From Blastopirellula retiformator (GTDB taxonomy: Bacteria; Planctomycetota; Planctomycetia; Pirellulales; Pirellulaceae), in NCBI RefSeq assembly GCF_007859755.1, contig NZ_SJPF01000008.1, positions 84,744 through 148,743 of the forward strand: a stretch of 64,000 bases of DNA, read 5' to 3'. The notes under the pieces were generated by a model, which saw nothing but the letters and a program-made list of their open reading frames with translations, was not told where the DNA came from and ran no database searches. Made by a program: the position numbers and the translations under genes. Within the stretch, counting starts at the first letter, position 1. Each line of letters opens with the position of its first letter. Below, one piece after another: positions 17,548-25,754 of the stretch.

Positions 17548-17991
17548 ATGTCCCTCGCCAACCGCACAAAACCGTATCGAGAAGATCTGAAACCAGGCGA
17601 AGTTCTCTGCGAACATTGCACCGCCAAGTGCTGTCGTTACTTTGCCCTGCCGATCGAAACGCCGGAAGAAATGGCGGACTTTGAGTTCATTCGCTGGTAC
17701 CTGCTGCACGATCGGGCTTCGGTCTTCGTCGATGACGATTCGTGGTACTTGCTGGTTCACACCACCTGCAAGCATCTCCGCGACGATCATCTGTGCGGGA
17801 TCTATGAAACCCGGCCGCAGATTTGCCGCGACTACACCACCGACGCGTGCGAGTATGAAGACGATTGGGTCTACGACATGTACTTTGAGACTCCCGAGCA
17901 AATCTGGGAGTACGCCGAAGCGGTCGCTCCGCGCGGCGCCGGGCAAAGCATTCGTAGTCGCAAGCCGCCGCTGTTGCCGGTCCTCAACTAA
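17548..17991 (+). CDS. YkgJ-type cysteine cluster protein
   Basis: 147 residues. It carries the cysteine pattern of the zinc/iron-chelating YkgJ family: CEHCTAKCCRYF near the N-terminus, CKHLRDDHLCGIYETRPQICRDYTTDAC in the middle. The family is thought to bind a metal or Fe-S cluster; the biochemical role is not established. ATG 17548 follows a weak GGAAC/GGGAAA purine stretch, while the longer frame from 17467 reads into AT-rich leader. An intrinsic terminator follows before hisS, so it is probably transcribed alone. Confidence 0.85.
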   Translation: MSLANRTKPYREDLKPGEVLCEHCTAKCCRYFALPIETPEEMADFEFIRWYLLHDRASVFVDDDSWYLLVHTTCKHLRDDHLCGIYETRPQICRDYTTDACEYEDDWVYDMYFETPEQIWEYAEAVAPRGAGQSIRSRKPPLLPVLN

Positions 17992-18024
17992 CGCATCGCC
18001 GCGGTTCAATTCCATCAACGCAGC

Positions 18025-18050
18025 ACGGGCGGAACCACCGCCCGTCTTTT
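18025..18050 (+). terminator. Intrinsic terminator after the YkgJ-type gene
   Basis: ACGGGCGG and CCGCCCGT form a perfect 8-bp stem with a five-base loop, followed by CTTTTC. It sits 34 bases after the stop codon and 17 bases before hisS. Confidence 0.75.
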
Positions 18051-18066
18051 CGTTCCTAGAAAACCG

Positions 18067-19416
18067 ATGTCTGAAAAAACAAAGCTGATTCAGCCGCGCA
18101 CGCTGAAAGGTTTCCGCGACTATCTGCCCGCAGCGATGATGCCGCGCGAGCGTCTGATCGACGCTGCCAAGCGGGTCTATCGCTCTTATGGCTTTGCGCC
18201 GATCGATACGCCGGCCCTTGAATACGCCGAGGTGCTTACCGGGAAGGGAAGCGACGAGACCGATCGGCAGATGTACCGGTTCTTCGATCATGGCAATCGC
18301 GACGTCGGTCTCCGTTTTGACTTGACGGTTCCGCTGGCTCGCTTCGCCGCGCAGCATGTCGGCACGCTGGGGACTCCGTTCAAACGCTATCACATCGCAA
18401 CGGTCTGGCGTGGCGAAAACGCTCAACGCGGTCGCTATCGCGAATTCATGCAGTGCGACTTTGATACGATCGGCGCCAAGTCGTTGGTCTCCGATATCGA
18501 AACGGCGCTGGTTATTCATGACCTGATGCGTGCGATCGGCTTTGAAGGCTTTCAGATTCGGCTCAACAATCGCAAGGTCTTGAGCGGCGTGCTTGAGAAA
18601 CTCGATCTGGCTGACAAGTCGACCGAAGTGCTGCGAGCGCTCGACAAGCTGGCGAAGATCGGCCGCGAGAAAGTCGCGGAAGAAATGATTGCCGCCGCGG
18701 GAGCAACTGCCGAGCAAGCCGAACAGGTGTTAAAGCTGGCCGAGGTTTCCGGTTCCAATGCCGAGATCCTGAAGCAGCTTGAGCCGCTGGTCGCGGGGTC
18801 GGAAAAAGGCGAGGAAGGCCTGTCGCAACTGCGCGACTTGCTCGACGCGACGGGTGCTGCCGGCGTGACCGACGCCCGGCTGGCAATCGACGTCTCGATT
18901 GCCCGCGGTTTGGACTACTACACCGGTACGATTTTCGAGACCTTCCTGGACGACTTGCCGGGGATCGGCAGCGTCTGTTCGGGCGGGCGGTATGACAATC
19001 TGGCCAGCCTCTACACCAAAGAACAACTCCCTGGCGTAGGAGCGTCGCTCGGATTGGATCGGCTGTTGGCCGCGATGGAAGAGCTTGGACCGGTCGAAAC
19101 GGTCAGCACGCCGGCGCCGGTCTTCATTCCCTATTTCGACGCCAAGAGCCTGAACACCTATCTGAAATTGGCTGCCCAACTGCGGGCTGCCGGGTTGGGT
19201 GTGGAGCTGTATCCCGAGCCCAAGAAGCTTGGCCAGCAACTGAAATACGCCGATCGCCGCGGATTTAAGGTGGCGGTTATCGCGGGTGATCGCGAATTGG
19301 CGGAAGGGAAATGCCAAGTTAAGAACCTGATGGCCGGCGAAGCGACCGACGAATCGCTCGCCGACGGCGCGGCAGCCGTAATCACCCGAATTGAGAAAAT
19401 CCTTGCGTCATCGTAA
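18067..19416 (+). CDS. hisS: Histidyl-tRNA synthetase
   Basis: 449 residues, class II aminoacyl-tRNA synthetase. Visible signatures are LKGFRDYLP at the N-terminus, motif 2 around YHIATVWRGENAQRGRYREFMQCDFD, the histidine-binding ARGLDYYTGTIFE and motif 3 GGRYDNL/GVGASLGLDRLL. The last ~100 residues form the anticodon-binding domain. It charges tRNA-His. ATG 18067 follows directly after a terminator, so its promoter must lie very close or transcription partly reads through. Confidence 0.96.
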   Translation: MSEKTKLIQPRTLKGFRDYLPAAMMPRERLIDAAKRVYRSYGFAPIDTPALEYAEVLTGKGSDETDRQMYRFFDHGNRDVGLRFDLTVPLARFAAQHVGTLGTPFKRYHIATVWRGENAQRGRYREFMQCDFDTIGAKSLVSDIETALVIHDLMRAIGFEGFQIRLNNRKVLSGVLEKLDLADKSTEVLRALDKLAKIGREKVAEEMIAAAGATAEQAEQVLKLAEVSGSNAEILKQLEPLVAGSEKGEEGLSQLRDLLDATGAAGVTDARLAIDVSIARGLDYYTGTIFETFLDDLPGIGSVCSGGRYDNLASLYTKEQLPGVGASLGLDRLLAAMEELGPVETVSTPAPVFIPYFDAKSLNTYLKLAAQLRAAGLGVELYPEPKKLGQQLKYADRRGFKVAVIAGDRELAEGKCQVKNLMAGEATDESLADGAAAVITRIEKILASS

Positions 19417-19421
19417 ATCAC

Positions 19422-19441
19422 GGTGACAAACTGTTGTCACC
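19422..19441. promoter_or_regulatory. 20-bp palindrome between hisS and the HYExAFE gene
   Basis: GGTGACAA at 19422-19429 and TTGTCACC at 19434-19441 are perfect inverted repeats with an ACTG spacer. No T-tract follows, so it is less likely a terminator than an operator for the gene starting at 19493 or a simple transcript-end hairpin. Confidence 0.4.
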
Positions 19442-19492
19442 CTCGGTTGGCAAACTGTGAGCGTACGCTCGCCGCCGAGGAGACAACCAACG

Positions 19493-20065
19493 ATGACAAT
19501 TCGGTCGAATCACTACGAAGCTGCTTTTGAAGCCTATCTCCGTCACCTGCAGGCCCCCTATGTGGCGGTCGATGAATCGCGTCGCTCGATCGCTGCCGAT
19601 GGGACGATCAAAAACGTCGACTTTATCGTCTCTCCTTCGGGAAGCGAGATGTCGTGGTTGGTCGATGTGAAGGGCCGCCAGTTTCCATCAGGACGCAAGA
19701 ATCGCTACTGGAAGAACTGGGCGACGATTGACGACCTGCAGTCGATGGCCCAGTGGGAACTGCTGTTCGGGCCGCAATTTCGGGGCCTGTTCGTCTTCGC
19801 CTACTGCGTCACGGGCGATATGGCGCCGCTGCCGCAGAACCTCTTGTTTCCCTTTCGGGGAGAAGTTTACGCCTTTGTCGGCGTGCGAATCGACTTGTAC
19901 GCGGCGTGGGCTCGGCGAATTTCGCCCAAGTGGCGGACCATCGCCATGCCGACCACCGCGTTCCGTCAACTTGCCCAGCCGCTGAAGCTGTTTCTCGAAA
20001 CTCAGGCGGTGTCCGGCGGCGATTTCGATCGTCGCCGGGCGACCGAGATGGCGCCCATGTTTTAA
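19493..20065 (+). CDS. HYExAFE family protein, possible PD-(D/E)XK nuclease fold
   Basis: 190 residues beginning MTIRSNHYEAAFEAYL, the HYExAFE signature that names a planctomycete family of unknown function. What I see beyond the name is an ordered set of acidic and basic residues like a PD-(D/E)XK core: Glu in the first helix (HYEAAFE), Asp in KNVDFIV, and Asp-x-Lys in LVDVKGRQ, followed by a helix with Gln (DDLQSMAQWE). That would make it a DNA or RNA endonuclease-like protein, but this is inference from motif order only. ATG 19493 has GAGGAG upstream. It converges on the NtrC-type regulator across a foldback repeat. Confidence 0.75.
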   Translation: MTIRSNHYEAAFEAYLRHLQAPYVAVDESRRSIAADGTIKNVDFIVSPSGSEMSWLVDVKGRQFPSGRKNRYWKNWATIDDLQSMAQWELLFGPQFRGLFVFAYCVTGDMAPLPQNLLFPFRGEVYAFVGVRIDLYAAWARRISPKWRTIAMPTTAFRQLAQPLKLFLETQAVSGGDFDRRRATEMAPMF

Positions 20066-20088
20066 CGCCATTGAGTAAAGGTAGCCGG

Positions 20089-20251
20089 CTAGAGCGTTTT
20101 TCTGATAGCAGTAGCGTTTCTGGCGTTGGTGAGGCAAGCTGGTCAAGGCGACCGAAGCAGGCGAATCCTCAAGATTCGTCGATGCAGGTCAACGCCGACC
20201 AGCGCGGCAGCAACCAGCCACAACGATACAGATGGAGGAAAACCGCTCTAG
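20089..20251. repeat. 163-bp foldback (MITE-like) element
   Basis: The left end CTAGAGCGTTTTTC and right end, read inwards, CTAGAGCGGTTTTCC are inverted repeats whose similarity continues imperfectly for ~40 bases (GTAGCGTTTCTGG versus GTATCGTTGTGGC). The interior is itself self-complementary: GCTGGTC pairs with GACCAGC, GGCG with CGCC, and CGAATC with GATTCG around CTCAA. The whole unit can therefore fold into one long hairpin. It encodes nothing. The right terminus contains the TAG stop codon of the sigma-54 regulator. Non-autonomous transposable element is the best explanation; a large bidirectional terminator is the alternative. Confidence 0.65.
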
Positions 20252-21633
20252 TCGCTGGAAAGGCCGTATTCGTCCGCCTTCTTCTTGACCGTTGTGCGAT
20301 GCATCCCCAGCGTCTTGGCGGCGGCGACGAATTGCCCTTGGTGCTTTTCGAGAGCGGCGCGGATCAGCGGCGGTTCTACCAGGGCCAAGAAGCGAGCATG
20401 CAAATCGTCAATCGCTTCCCCATTTTCCAGTTGTTGCTGAGCCCAGGCGCGAATCAATTCGCCCAGATCAACATGCCCAGTCGTGTTGAGCGGGGGCGCC
20501 GCGGCCGGCAGATGTTCGACTCGAATCGCGTCTCCCATGCTGACGATTTGCGCATGTTCTAGCGCGTTCCGCAGTTCACGGACGTTACCATACCACGGGC
20601 GACGTTTGAGCTCCTCGAGCGCCGCAGACGTGATCGCCGCGCCATTGCCCCCTAGTTGCGATAGGAAGTATCTCGCCAGCTCGGGTATGTCGTCGACCCG
20701 CTGGCGGAGCGGCGGAAGTTGCAGGCGAAACGCGCTGAGCCGGAAATAGAGATCGTGGCGGAATTCGCCTGCCTCGACTTGCCCTAGCAAGTTGCGATGC
20801 GTCGCCGACACAACGCGAAAGCGAGTCGCTACCGGTTGTCCGCCGCCGACCGGAGTTACCTCGCCATGTTCCAAGGCCCGCAGCAGTTTGACCTGGGCGG
20901 CGGCTGGAATGTCGGCGACTTCATCCAGAAACAGCGTGCCGCCGTTGGCCTGTTGCAAATAGCCGGGCTTGGCGTCGTGCGCGTCGGTGAAGGCGCCGCG
21001 TGTATGGCCGAAAAGTTCGCTTTCGACCAGGGACGGACTGAGCGAGGCCAGGTTCACGGCGACAAAGGGGCCGCTCGAGCGAGCGCTATGTTGATGGATG
21101 GCCCGGGCCGCCAGTTCCTTGCCGGAACCACTTTCCCCTTCGATCAACACGCAGGCGTCGGCCGCGGCCGCTTGGGCGATTTTTTTGAACACAACCTGAA
21201 TCGATGGCGACTTGCCAACCATGCCGTCGGGCGAGATCGGAGCTTCGCCTAGGGGCACTCCTAGCGACGATTCGCGTGGCGCCAGCGCTCGCTCAATCGC
21301 GCCAGTAATCGTCGCGGCGTCAAACGGTTTGACGATGTATTCAAAGGCGCCGCTCTTGACCGCGGCGACGGCGGTCTCCAGGTCGCCAAAGGCGGTGATT
21401 AGAATGACCGGTGCGTTGCCGGACGCTTGACGGATGGCGTCGATCGCTTCGAGCCCGGACATCCCCGGCAGGCGGACATCGAGGATGATCGCGGCGGGGC
21501 GGTAGCTTTCCAGCTTTTGCAGCGCTTCTTCGGCCGAAGCGGCGACTTCGGTTGAGTGCCCCTTCGCTTCGGCTAACGAACTGACGGCCCAGCAGACGCT
21601 CGGCTCGTCGTCAACGATAAGAACTTCCGCCAT
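20248..21633 (-). CDS. NtrC-family sigma-54-dependent response regulator
   Basis: 461 residues: receiver (LIVDDEPSV, phosphoacceptor Asp in AIILDVRLPGMSG, Lys in VKPFD), AAA+ sigma-54 activator domain (Walker A GESGSGKE, sigma-54 contact loop GAFTDA in place of GAFTGA, Walker B GGTLFLDEVAD), and a Fis-type HTH at the end (AAKTLGMHRTTVKKKADEYG). It should activate RpoN-dependent promoters on phosphorylation. It lies three bases downstream of its cognate kinase gene, clearly co-transcribed. The Gly-to-Asp change in the contact loop is unusual and may affect sigma-54 engagement. Its stop codon lies in the foldback repeat. Confidence 0.92.
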   Translation of the reverse strand: MAEVLIVDDEPSVCWAVSSLAEAKGHSTEVAASAEEALQKLESYRPAAIILDVRLPGMSGLEAIDAIRQASGNAPVILITAFGDLETAVAAVKSGAFEYIVKPFDAATITGAIERALAPRESSLGVPLGEAPISPDGMVGKSPSIQVVFKKIAQAAAADACVLIEGESGSGKELAARAIHQHSARSSGPFVAVNLASLSPSLVESELFGHTRGAFTDAHDAKPGYLQQANGGTLFLDEVADIPAAAQVKLLRALEHGEVTPVGGGQPVATRFRVVSATHRNLLGQVEAGEFRHDLYFRLSAFRLQLPPLRQRVDDIPELARYFLSQLGGNGAAITSAALEELKRRPWYGNVRELRNALEHAQIVSMGDAIRVEHLPAAAPPLNTTGHVDLGELIRAWAQQQLENGEAIDDLHARFLALVEPPLIRAALEKHQGQFVAAAKTLGMHRTTVKKKADEYGLSSD

Positions 21634-21636
21634 CGG

Positions 21637-23016
21637 TTAGTCGTTTCTCTTGTCGGTCAGGTGAATTTCAAATCGCGTTTCGCCGTTCTCACGGCGATAG
21701 GTCGCTTCGCCATGATGTACGCGAGCGACTTCGCGAACAATCGTCAAACCAAGGCCGACCCCTTCTCGCTTGGAGGTGATCAGCGGATCAAAGGCGGATT
21801 CTTCCAGGTCGTGCGGCAATCCCGGCCCGTTGTCGACGACCGTCAAATGGATGCCGGTCGGCTGTCGCTTCAATTCTAAGCGGACTTCGCCAGGAAGGGA
21901 CGCTTCGGTTCGCGGCTGGGCGGCGATCGCCTCGACGGCGTTGGTCAACAAATTGACGATGACGGTTTGCAGCAGCGTTGGTTCGCCATTCAGCGGATAC
22001 TCGCCCTCGCCATCGAAATGGATGGCGACATGATGATGCTGAGCCAAAGGACGCACCAGCGGCAACGCCTCCAGGACCACATCACGCAAGTCGAGCGGCT
22101 GGAAATCGCGGCGTTCCTCTTTGCCAAAATTGACGATCGCCCGCAAGTGCGTCGTAATCAGCGCCAACTGCTGATTGGCGATCGCCATGCTCTCGTCGTC
22201 GGCTTGGGGACAATGGAGCGCATGGACGTCGAGGGCCAGCTTGCAGCCGGTCGCGGCGTTGCGAACCTGATGGGCAAATCCCGCGCCCAATTGTCCCAAG
22301 ACGCGGGTTCGCTCCAGCGTCCGAATTTTTTCATCGTAAGCGGTCAGTTGTTCCGCAAGTTGATTGACGGCGTCGACCAGATCGCGAACTTCATCATTGG
22401 TGCTCCGTGGCGGGATCGGCGAAGCGTCGCCGGCAGCAATCCGATTGACCTGATTTCGCAGCTGCGCGATTGGCGCCGTCACGGTGCGGGCCAGGGCGAA
22501 CGCGACCAATACCAGCACGAAGAAGCCGACGATCCCGATCCAAAAGGGTGGTCCAGCGGCGGCCGTCCAGGCTTTGCGGTATGAGTCGACCGGATAGAAC
22601 ATGTGCAATACCTGGCCCCTCAGAGAACGTCCCTGCAGCGCGACCGCCGCGTGAAAGTACTCTTGGTCGTCGATCGCCATCTCTTCGGTCAGCGACAGAT
22701 GTTCAATCGAATCGGTCACCGCCAATGGGGCGAGTTGCTCCGACTGGAGGCCGGCAAGCGTAGACCGGATCAATTGGCCATCTTGAGTGACGGCGTACTG
22801 GGCGCCGGAGAGCCCCTTCATTTGCTCCAGAACGGCGTCGCTCAAGGGGAAGGTCGCGGATTGCAGCACCTGGGCCACGTCACGCAGTCGCGATTCGATC
22901 CGCGACTTGGCGCTACCGACCGAAATTTGCGCCGTAACCAAGGTCACCCCCACCATGATCGCCAGCAACACAGCGGCGAACGGAAGAAGCAATTGAATAC
23001 GGAGCGGCCAGCGCAT
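21637..23016 (-). CDS. Membrane sensor histidine kinase, partner of the NtrC-type regulator
   Basis: 459 residues: transmembrane helix 1 (~5-30), a ~150-residue extracytoplasmic domain, helix 2 (IGIVGFFVLVLVAFALA), HAMP linker, HisKA with H-box FAHQVRNAATG, and HATPase_c (LLTNAVEAIAAQ, VVDNGPGLP, GVGLGLTIVREVARVH). The H-box departs from the common HEIRNPL. The signal is unknown. Start 23016 puts the first TM helix at the N-terminus; the open frame extends to an ATG at 23103 and neither start has a convincing ribosome site. It is immediately followed by the response regulator (three-base gap), forming a two-gene signalling operon. Confidence 0.9.
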   Translation of the reverse strand: MRWPLRIQLLLPFAAVLLAIMVGVTLVTAQISVGSAKSRIESRLRDVAQVLQSATFPLSDAVLEQMKGLSGAQYAVTQDGQLIRSTLAGLQSEQLAPLAVTDSIEHLSLTEEMAIDDQEYFHAAVALQGRSLRGQVLHMFYPVDSYRKAWTAAAGPPFWIGIVGFFVLVLVAFALARTVTAPIAQLRNQVNRIAAGDASPIPPRSTNDEVRDLVDAVNQLAEQLTAYDEKIRTLERTRVLGQLGAGFAHQVRNAATGCKLALDVHALHCPQADDESMAIANQQLALITTHLRAIVNFGKEERRDFQPLDLRDVVLEALPLVRPLAQHHHVAIHFDGEGEYPLNGEPTLLQTVIVNLLTNAVEAIAAQPRTEASLPGEVRLELKRQPTGIHLTVVDNGPGLPHDLEESAFDPLITSKREGVGLGLTIVREVARVHHGEATYRRENGETRFEIHLTDKRND

Positions 23017-23267
23017 AGCAATAGGTACGCGAAAGTGGATGTGGAGAATCAATTCATGGTAATCGAAAGCGGCTGATCGATTTTGTGTCGGTTTTTTCGT
23101 CATCGATGTCGGCGGTTTCGACAGTCGTTCATTTTTCTAAGTTATTGGTAATAAAGGGAATAGATGCCGATCGCCCTAACGAATTTTAATCTAAGCTGAG
23201 CTTGAAAGGCACAGGCGACGGAGATCGCTTTCTCCGTGCCTAGGAACTTGGACAGAAGAGGCGAAGG

Positions 23268-24278
23268 ATGAATTGCGCGGAAAAGAGAGGCGGCTTTACG
23301 CTGGTTGAATTGTTAGTGGTGATCGCCATTATCGGCGTGTTGATCGCCCTGTTGTTACCGGCGGTTCAGCAAGCCCGCGAGGCGGCTCGCCGCATGCAGT
23401 GCAGCAACAATCTGAAACAGCTGGGACTGGCGATTCACAACTACGAGAGCACCTTCAAACGGTTTCCGGCCAGCATTATCATCCCCGCTTCTGGGACGTT
23501 CGGCGGCTCGAACAACGGCTCGTGGGGCGTGCATGGCCGCATCTTGGACTATCTGGAACAAGCGAATCTGAAGGACCTGGTCGATCTGAACGTCGCTTGG
23601 GACAACCAGGCCGCTATCAGCAATATCAAAGTGCCGGTCTTCTCCTGCCCTAGTGATCCTGGTTCGGACCGCTCGCGCGATCCCGGCAGCGGGCGCCCGG
23701 TTCTGTACCCGACGACCTATGGCTTCAATATGGGAACCTGGTTCGTCTACGACCCGAGCACGAAGCGGGGAGGGGACGGCATGTTCTATCCGAACAGCCA
23801 TCTCACCTTTGCATCGGCAACCGATGGCACTAGCAATACCTTGTTAGCGGCGGAGGTCAAAGCCTGGATGCCATATACCCGCAATACTCAGCCTTCGTCG
23901 ACGGCCATTCCGGCCAACGTCGCCGACGCCGAAGCGGCGGTGGCGGCCGCCTCCGGGGAATTCAAGTCAGAAACGGGCCATACCGAATGGCCTGACGGGC
24001 GCGTTCATCACACCGGATTTACGGCGACGATGACCCCGAATACGCACGTCAATTTCAACGACGGGACCAAGGACTACGACGCCGACTACAACTCGAACCA
24101 GGAAGGGAAGACGACTGATCCGACCTATGCCGTGGTTACCTCACGCAGTTGGCATCCGGGCGTCGTTCAGGTGGTCCGCCTGGATGGTTCGGTATCAAGC
24201 GTCCCCGAGACGATCGACCTGGCGACTTGGCGGTACATGGCAACCCGCAGCGGAGGCGAGGTGATCCCCAGCAACTAG
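23268..24278 (+). CDS. DUF1559 pseudopilin-like secreted protein
   Basis: 336 residues. It begins with a type IV pilin/type II secretion N-methylation motif (GGFTLVELLVVIAIIGVLIA, then LLLPAVQQAREAARRMQCSNNLKQ) typical of the planctomycete DUF1559 (SBP_bac_10) family, and ends with the family motif HPGVVQVVRLDG. The central region is a beta-rich extracellular domain. Prepilin-peptidase processing at G|FTLVE is expected. Members are present in dozens of copies per planctomycete genome and the function is unknown; pseudopilin or surface scaffold roles are guesses. GAGGCGAAGG precedes ATG 23268, and a hairpin of CGGAGA/TCTCCG lies just upstream in the leader. Confidence 0.92.
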   Translation: MNCAEKRGGFTLVELLVVIAIIGVLIALLLPAVQQAREAARRMQCSNNLKQLGLAIHNYESTFKRFPASIIIPASGTFGGSNNGSWGVHGRILDYLEQANLKDLVDLNVAWDNQAAISNIKVPVFSCPSDPGSDRSRDPGSGRPVLYPTTYGFNMGTWFVYDPSTKRGGDGMFYPNSHLTFASATDGTSNTLLAAEVKAWMPYTRNTQPSSTAIPANVADAEAAVAAASGEFKSETGHTEWPDGRVHHTGFTATMTPNTHVNFNDGTKDYDADYNSNQEGKTTDPTYAVVTSRSWHPGVVQVVRLDGSVSSVPETIDLATWRYMATRSGGEVIPSN

Positions 24279-24309
24279 CGGCGTCGGAAACACGCATCAT
24301 TTCTAAACG

Positions 24310-24346
24310 AGCCTGACGAAAATCAATCGCCAGGCTTTGTTTTTGC
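24310..24346 (+). terminator. Intrinsic terminator after the DUF1559 gene
   Basis: AGCCTG (24310-24315) and CAGGCT (24331-24336), extended by CG/CG inside, form a stem followed by TTGTTTTTG. It lies 31 bases after the stop codon. Confidence 0.65.
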
Positions 24347-24468
24347 GCCGCCGTAGTTTTTGACCCTGACCCCTGGCAGCAATTACGATGGAAGTTGCGC
24401 GATCGTGAGCCGGGCGACGTTTTTTCCGGCGAGCTTCCACGTTCGAACCTCTTTCCGCGGGGCTCACC

Positions 24469-24966
24469 ATGAGTATCAAGCTAGCCAAGCTTCGCTGCCC
24501 GCACTGCGGAAAATCGCTTGGGATCCCTCGCAAGTTAGCGGGCAAGACTTCTCCCTGTCCCCGCTGCGGCGAGTCGTTCACGATCGCCCAGGATCTTTCG
24601 CAACTTGTTTCGATTACCCCGCCCGGCGAAGAAGAGCCGATCGTCGCCGAGGCGGGCGAAGCGGATGAACCGCCGATGGCGCTGTCGGTGGAAAAATCGG
24701 AGTCGCGGTTTCCGTGGCTGATCTTGCTGATCGCCGGCGTGACGATTGCGACGCTGTTGGTGATCGGGGTCGTCGTTTGGATGGTTTCGCCGGCTTCCCC
24801 ACCAACGACAGAGCCGCAGGTCCAGATTGAACCGACGGCAACGACGCCGGCCGAGGAGCCGGAGCCGATCGAGGAAATGGACGAAGAATCGACTTCGCCC
24901 AACGGGATGTACGATCGTCAGCCGCAGTCTGTTGAACCGAGTGCTAGTACGAAACCACGGCCGTAG
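24469..24966 (+). CDS. Zinc-ribbon single-pass membrane protein
   Basis: 165 residues. The N-terminus has a two-knuckle zinc ribbon (CPHCGKSLGIPRKLAGKT, CPRCGESF), followed by an acidic linker, one transmembrane helix (FPWLILLIAGVTIATLLVIGVVVWMV) and a Pro/Glu-rich tail of ~70 residues without domain features. The layout matches the triplet near the end of the window (61107-63892) though the tail is shorter. The topology suggests a cytoplasmic zinc ribbon tethered to the membrane; the function is unknown. It precedes the next micro-gene by 12 bases, so the two probably form an operon. Confidence 0.8.
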   Translation: MSIKLAKLRCPHCGKSLGIPRKLAGKTSPCPRCGESFTIAQDLSQLVSITPPGEEEPIVAEAGEADEPPMALSVEKSESRFPWLILLIAGVTIATLLVIGVVVWMVSPASPPTTEPQVQIEPTATTPAEEPEPIEEMDEESTSPNGMYDRQPQSVEPSASTKPRP

Positions 24967-24978
24967 TTGGAGTGGACG

Positions 24979-25119
24979 ATGGACGAAGAACTTCAGGCGA
25001 TTCAAGAGGCCATCGACGATTTGAAGGCCGGCGATGTGGGAGTTCCCGCAGAGGTAATACTTGCCGAAATTCGTCGCAAGTTTCTCGAGGATTCACCCAA
25101 ACAAGACAAGACCGGCTGA
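24979..25119 (+). CDS. 46-residue micro-protein resembling ParD-like antitoxin tails
   Basis: Too short for most gene finders. Translation starts MDEELQAIQEAIDDLKAGDV and continues GVPAEVILAEIRRKFLE, ending in TGA at 25117. The pattern acidic helix, 'AGD/AGR', 'PAEEV', 'AELRRKF' resembles the C-terminal part of ParD/addiction-module antitoxins, but no toxin gene is adjacent. GGAG precedes the ATG by five bases, it sits 12 bases after the zinc-ribbon gene, and its stop codon lies inside the stem of an intrinsic terminator, all of which favour a real gene. The antitoxin resemblance is weak and may be coincidental. Confidence 0.65.
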   Translation: MDEELQAIQEAIDDLKAGDVGVPAEVILAEIRRKFLEDSPKQDKTG

Positions 25120-25152
25120 AAGGCATTTCACCTCTCAGCCGGTTTCTTTTTT
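25111..25152 (+). terminator. Intrinsic terminator overlapping a stop codon
   Basis: ACCGGCTGA (25111-25119) pairs perfectly with TCAGCCGGT (25135-25143), followed by TTCTTTTTT. The left arm contains the TGA stop of the micro-gene, so translation up to the stop would interfere with hairpin folding. Confidence 0.85.
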
Positions 25153-25181
25153 GCCAACGTCGTTAGAAAGTGCGGTCGCCG

Positions 25182-25754
25182 TTAGACGGCGATCTGCTCT
25201 TCCATCTCCTTCGCCAGACGCTTACGCGCGACGTGCAGACGACGCTTGATGGTACCGATCGGAGCATCAAACTCGTCGCTCATCTCACGCAGCGACTGAC
25301 CTTCGACGTAGAACGCACGGAGCGTTTCGCGGTCGAGATCACGCAGTTGGGCCAGGCCCTCGTGCAGGTTCTCGGCCCGCTCGCCGTCCATCAGCATATC
25401 GAGCGGAGTCCGGCGATCAACGCAAGTCGCCGCCAAAGTTTCCGGCTCGGTCGCGATGTCAGGAGGACGTCGCACGGCGCGGTTGATCGCCATGCGGACG
25501 GTGATCGAGCGGAGCCAACCGGGGAACGCCGCCGGTTCACGCAGCTGGTCCATCTTCTGCATCGCCTGGATGAAGACGTCCTGGCACAGTTCCTGCGCCT
25601 CGGCGTAGTCACGCAGTCGCTTCAGGGCGATCGCGAAGACGACTCCCTGGAACTGCTCGACCAGTTGGCCGAAAGCCTCACGGTCGCCAGTCTGCGAAGC
25701 CGTAACCAGGGCGATCATCCGCTCTTTTTCATCAAGATGCGCGAAGTTAGTCAT
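25182..25754 (-). CDS. ECF-type RNA polymerase sigma factor
   Basis: 190 residues. Region 2 is visible in YAEAQELCQDVFIQAMQKMDQL and FPGWLRSITVRMAINRAVR, region 4 in RETLRAFYVEGQSLREMSDEFDAPIGTIKRRLHVARKRL. It is typical of the RpoE-like ECF group. No anti-sigma gene is adjacent, so regulation may be by a distant partner or transcriptional. ATG 25754 is used; the open frame runs on to 25886 without family resemblance. GAGAG lies a few bases upstream of the start. Confidence 0.9.
   Translation of the reverse strand: MTNFAHLDEKERMIALVTASQTGDREAFGQLVEQFQGVVFAIALKRLRDYAEAQELCQDVFIQAMQKMDQLREPAAFPGWLRSITVRMAINRAVRRPPDIATEPETLAATCVDRRTPLDMLMDGERAENLHEGLAQLRDLDRETLRAFYVEGQSLREMSDEFDAPIGTIKRRLHVARKRLAKEMEEQIAV

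Noticed and set aside
17512..18717. 401-residue minus-strand open frame
   Set aside because: Lies antisense across the YkgJ-type gene and the 5' half of hisS; both sense genes have clear family motifs.
24360..24468. TTCGAACC-like sequence suggesting a tRNA T-arm
   Set aside because: No acceptor stem, D-arm or anticodon arm can be formed around it.
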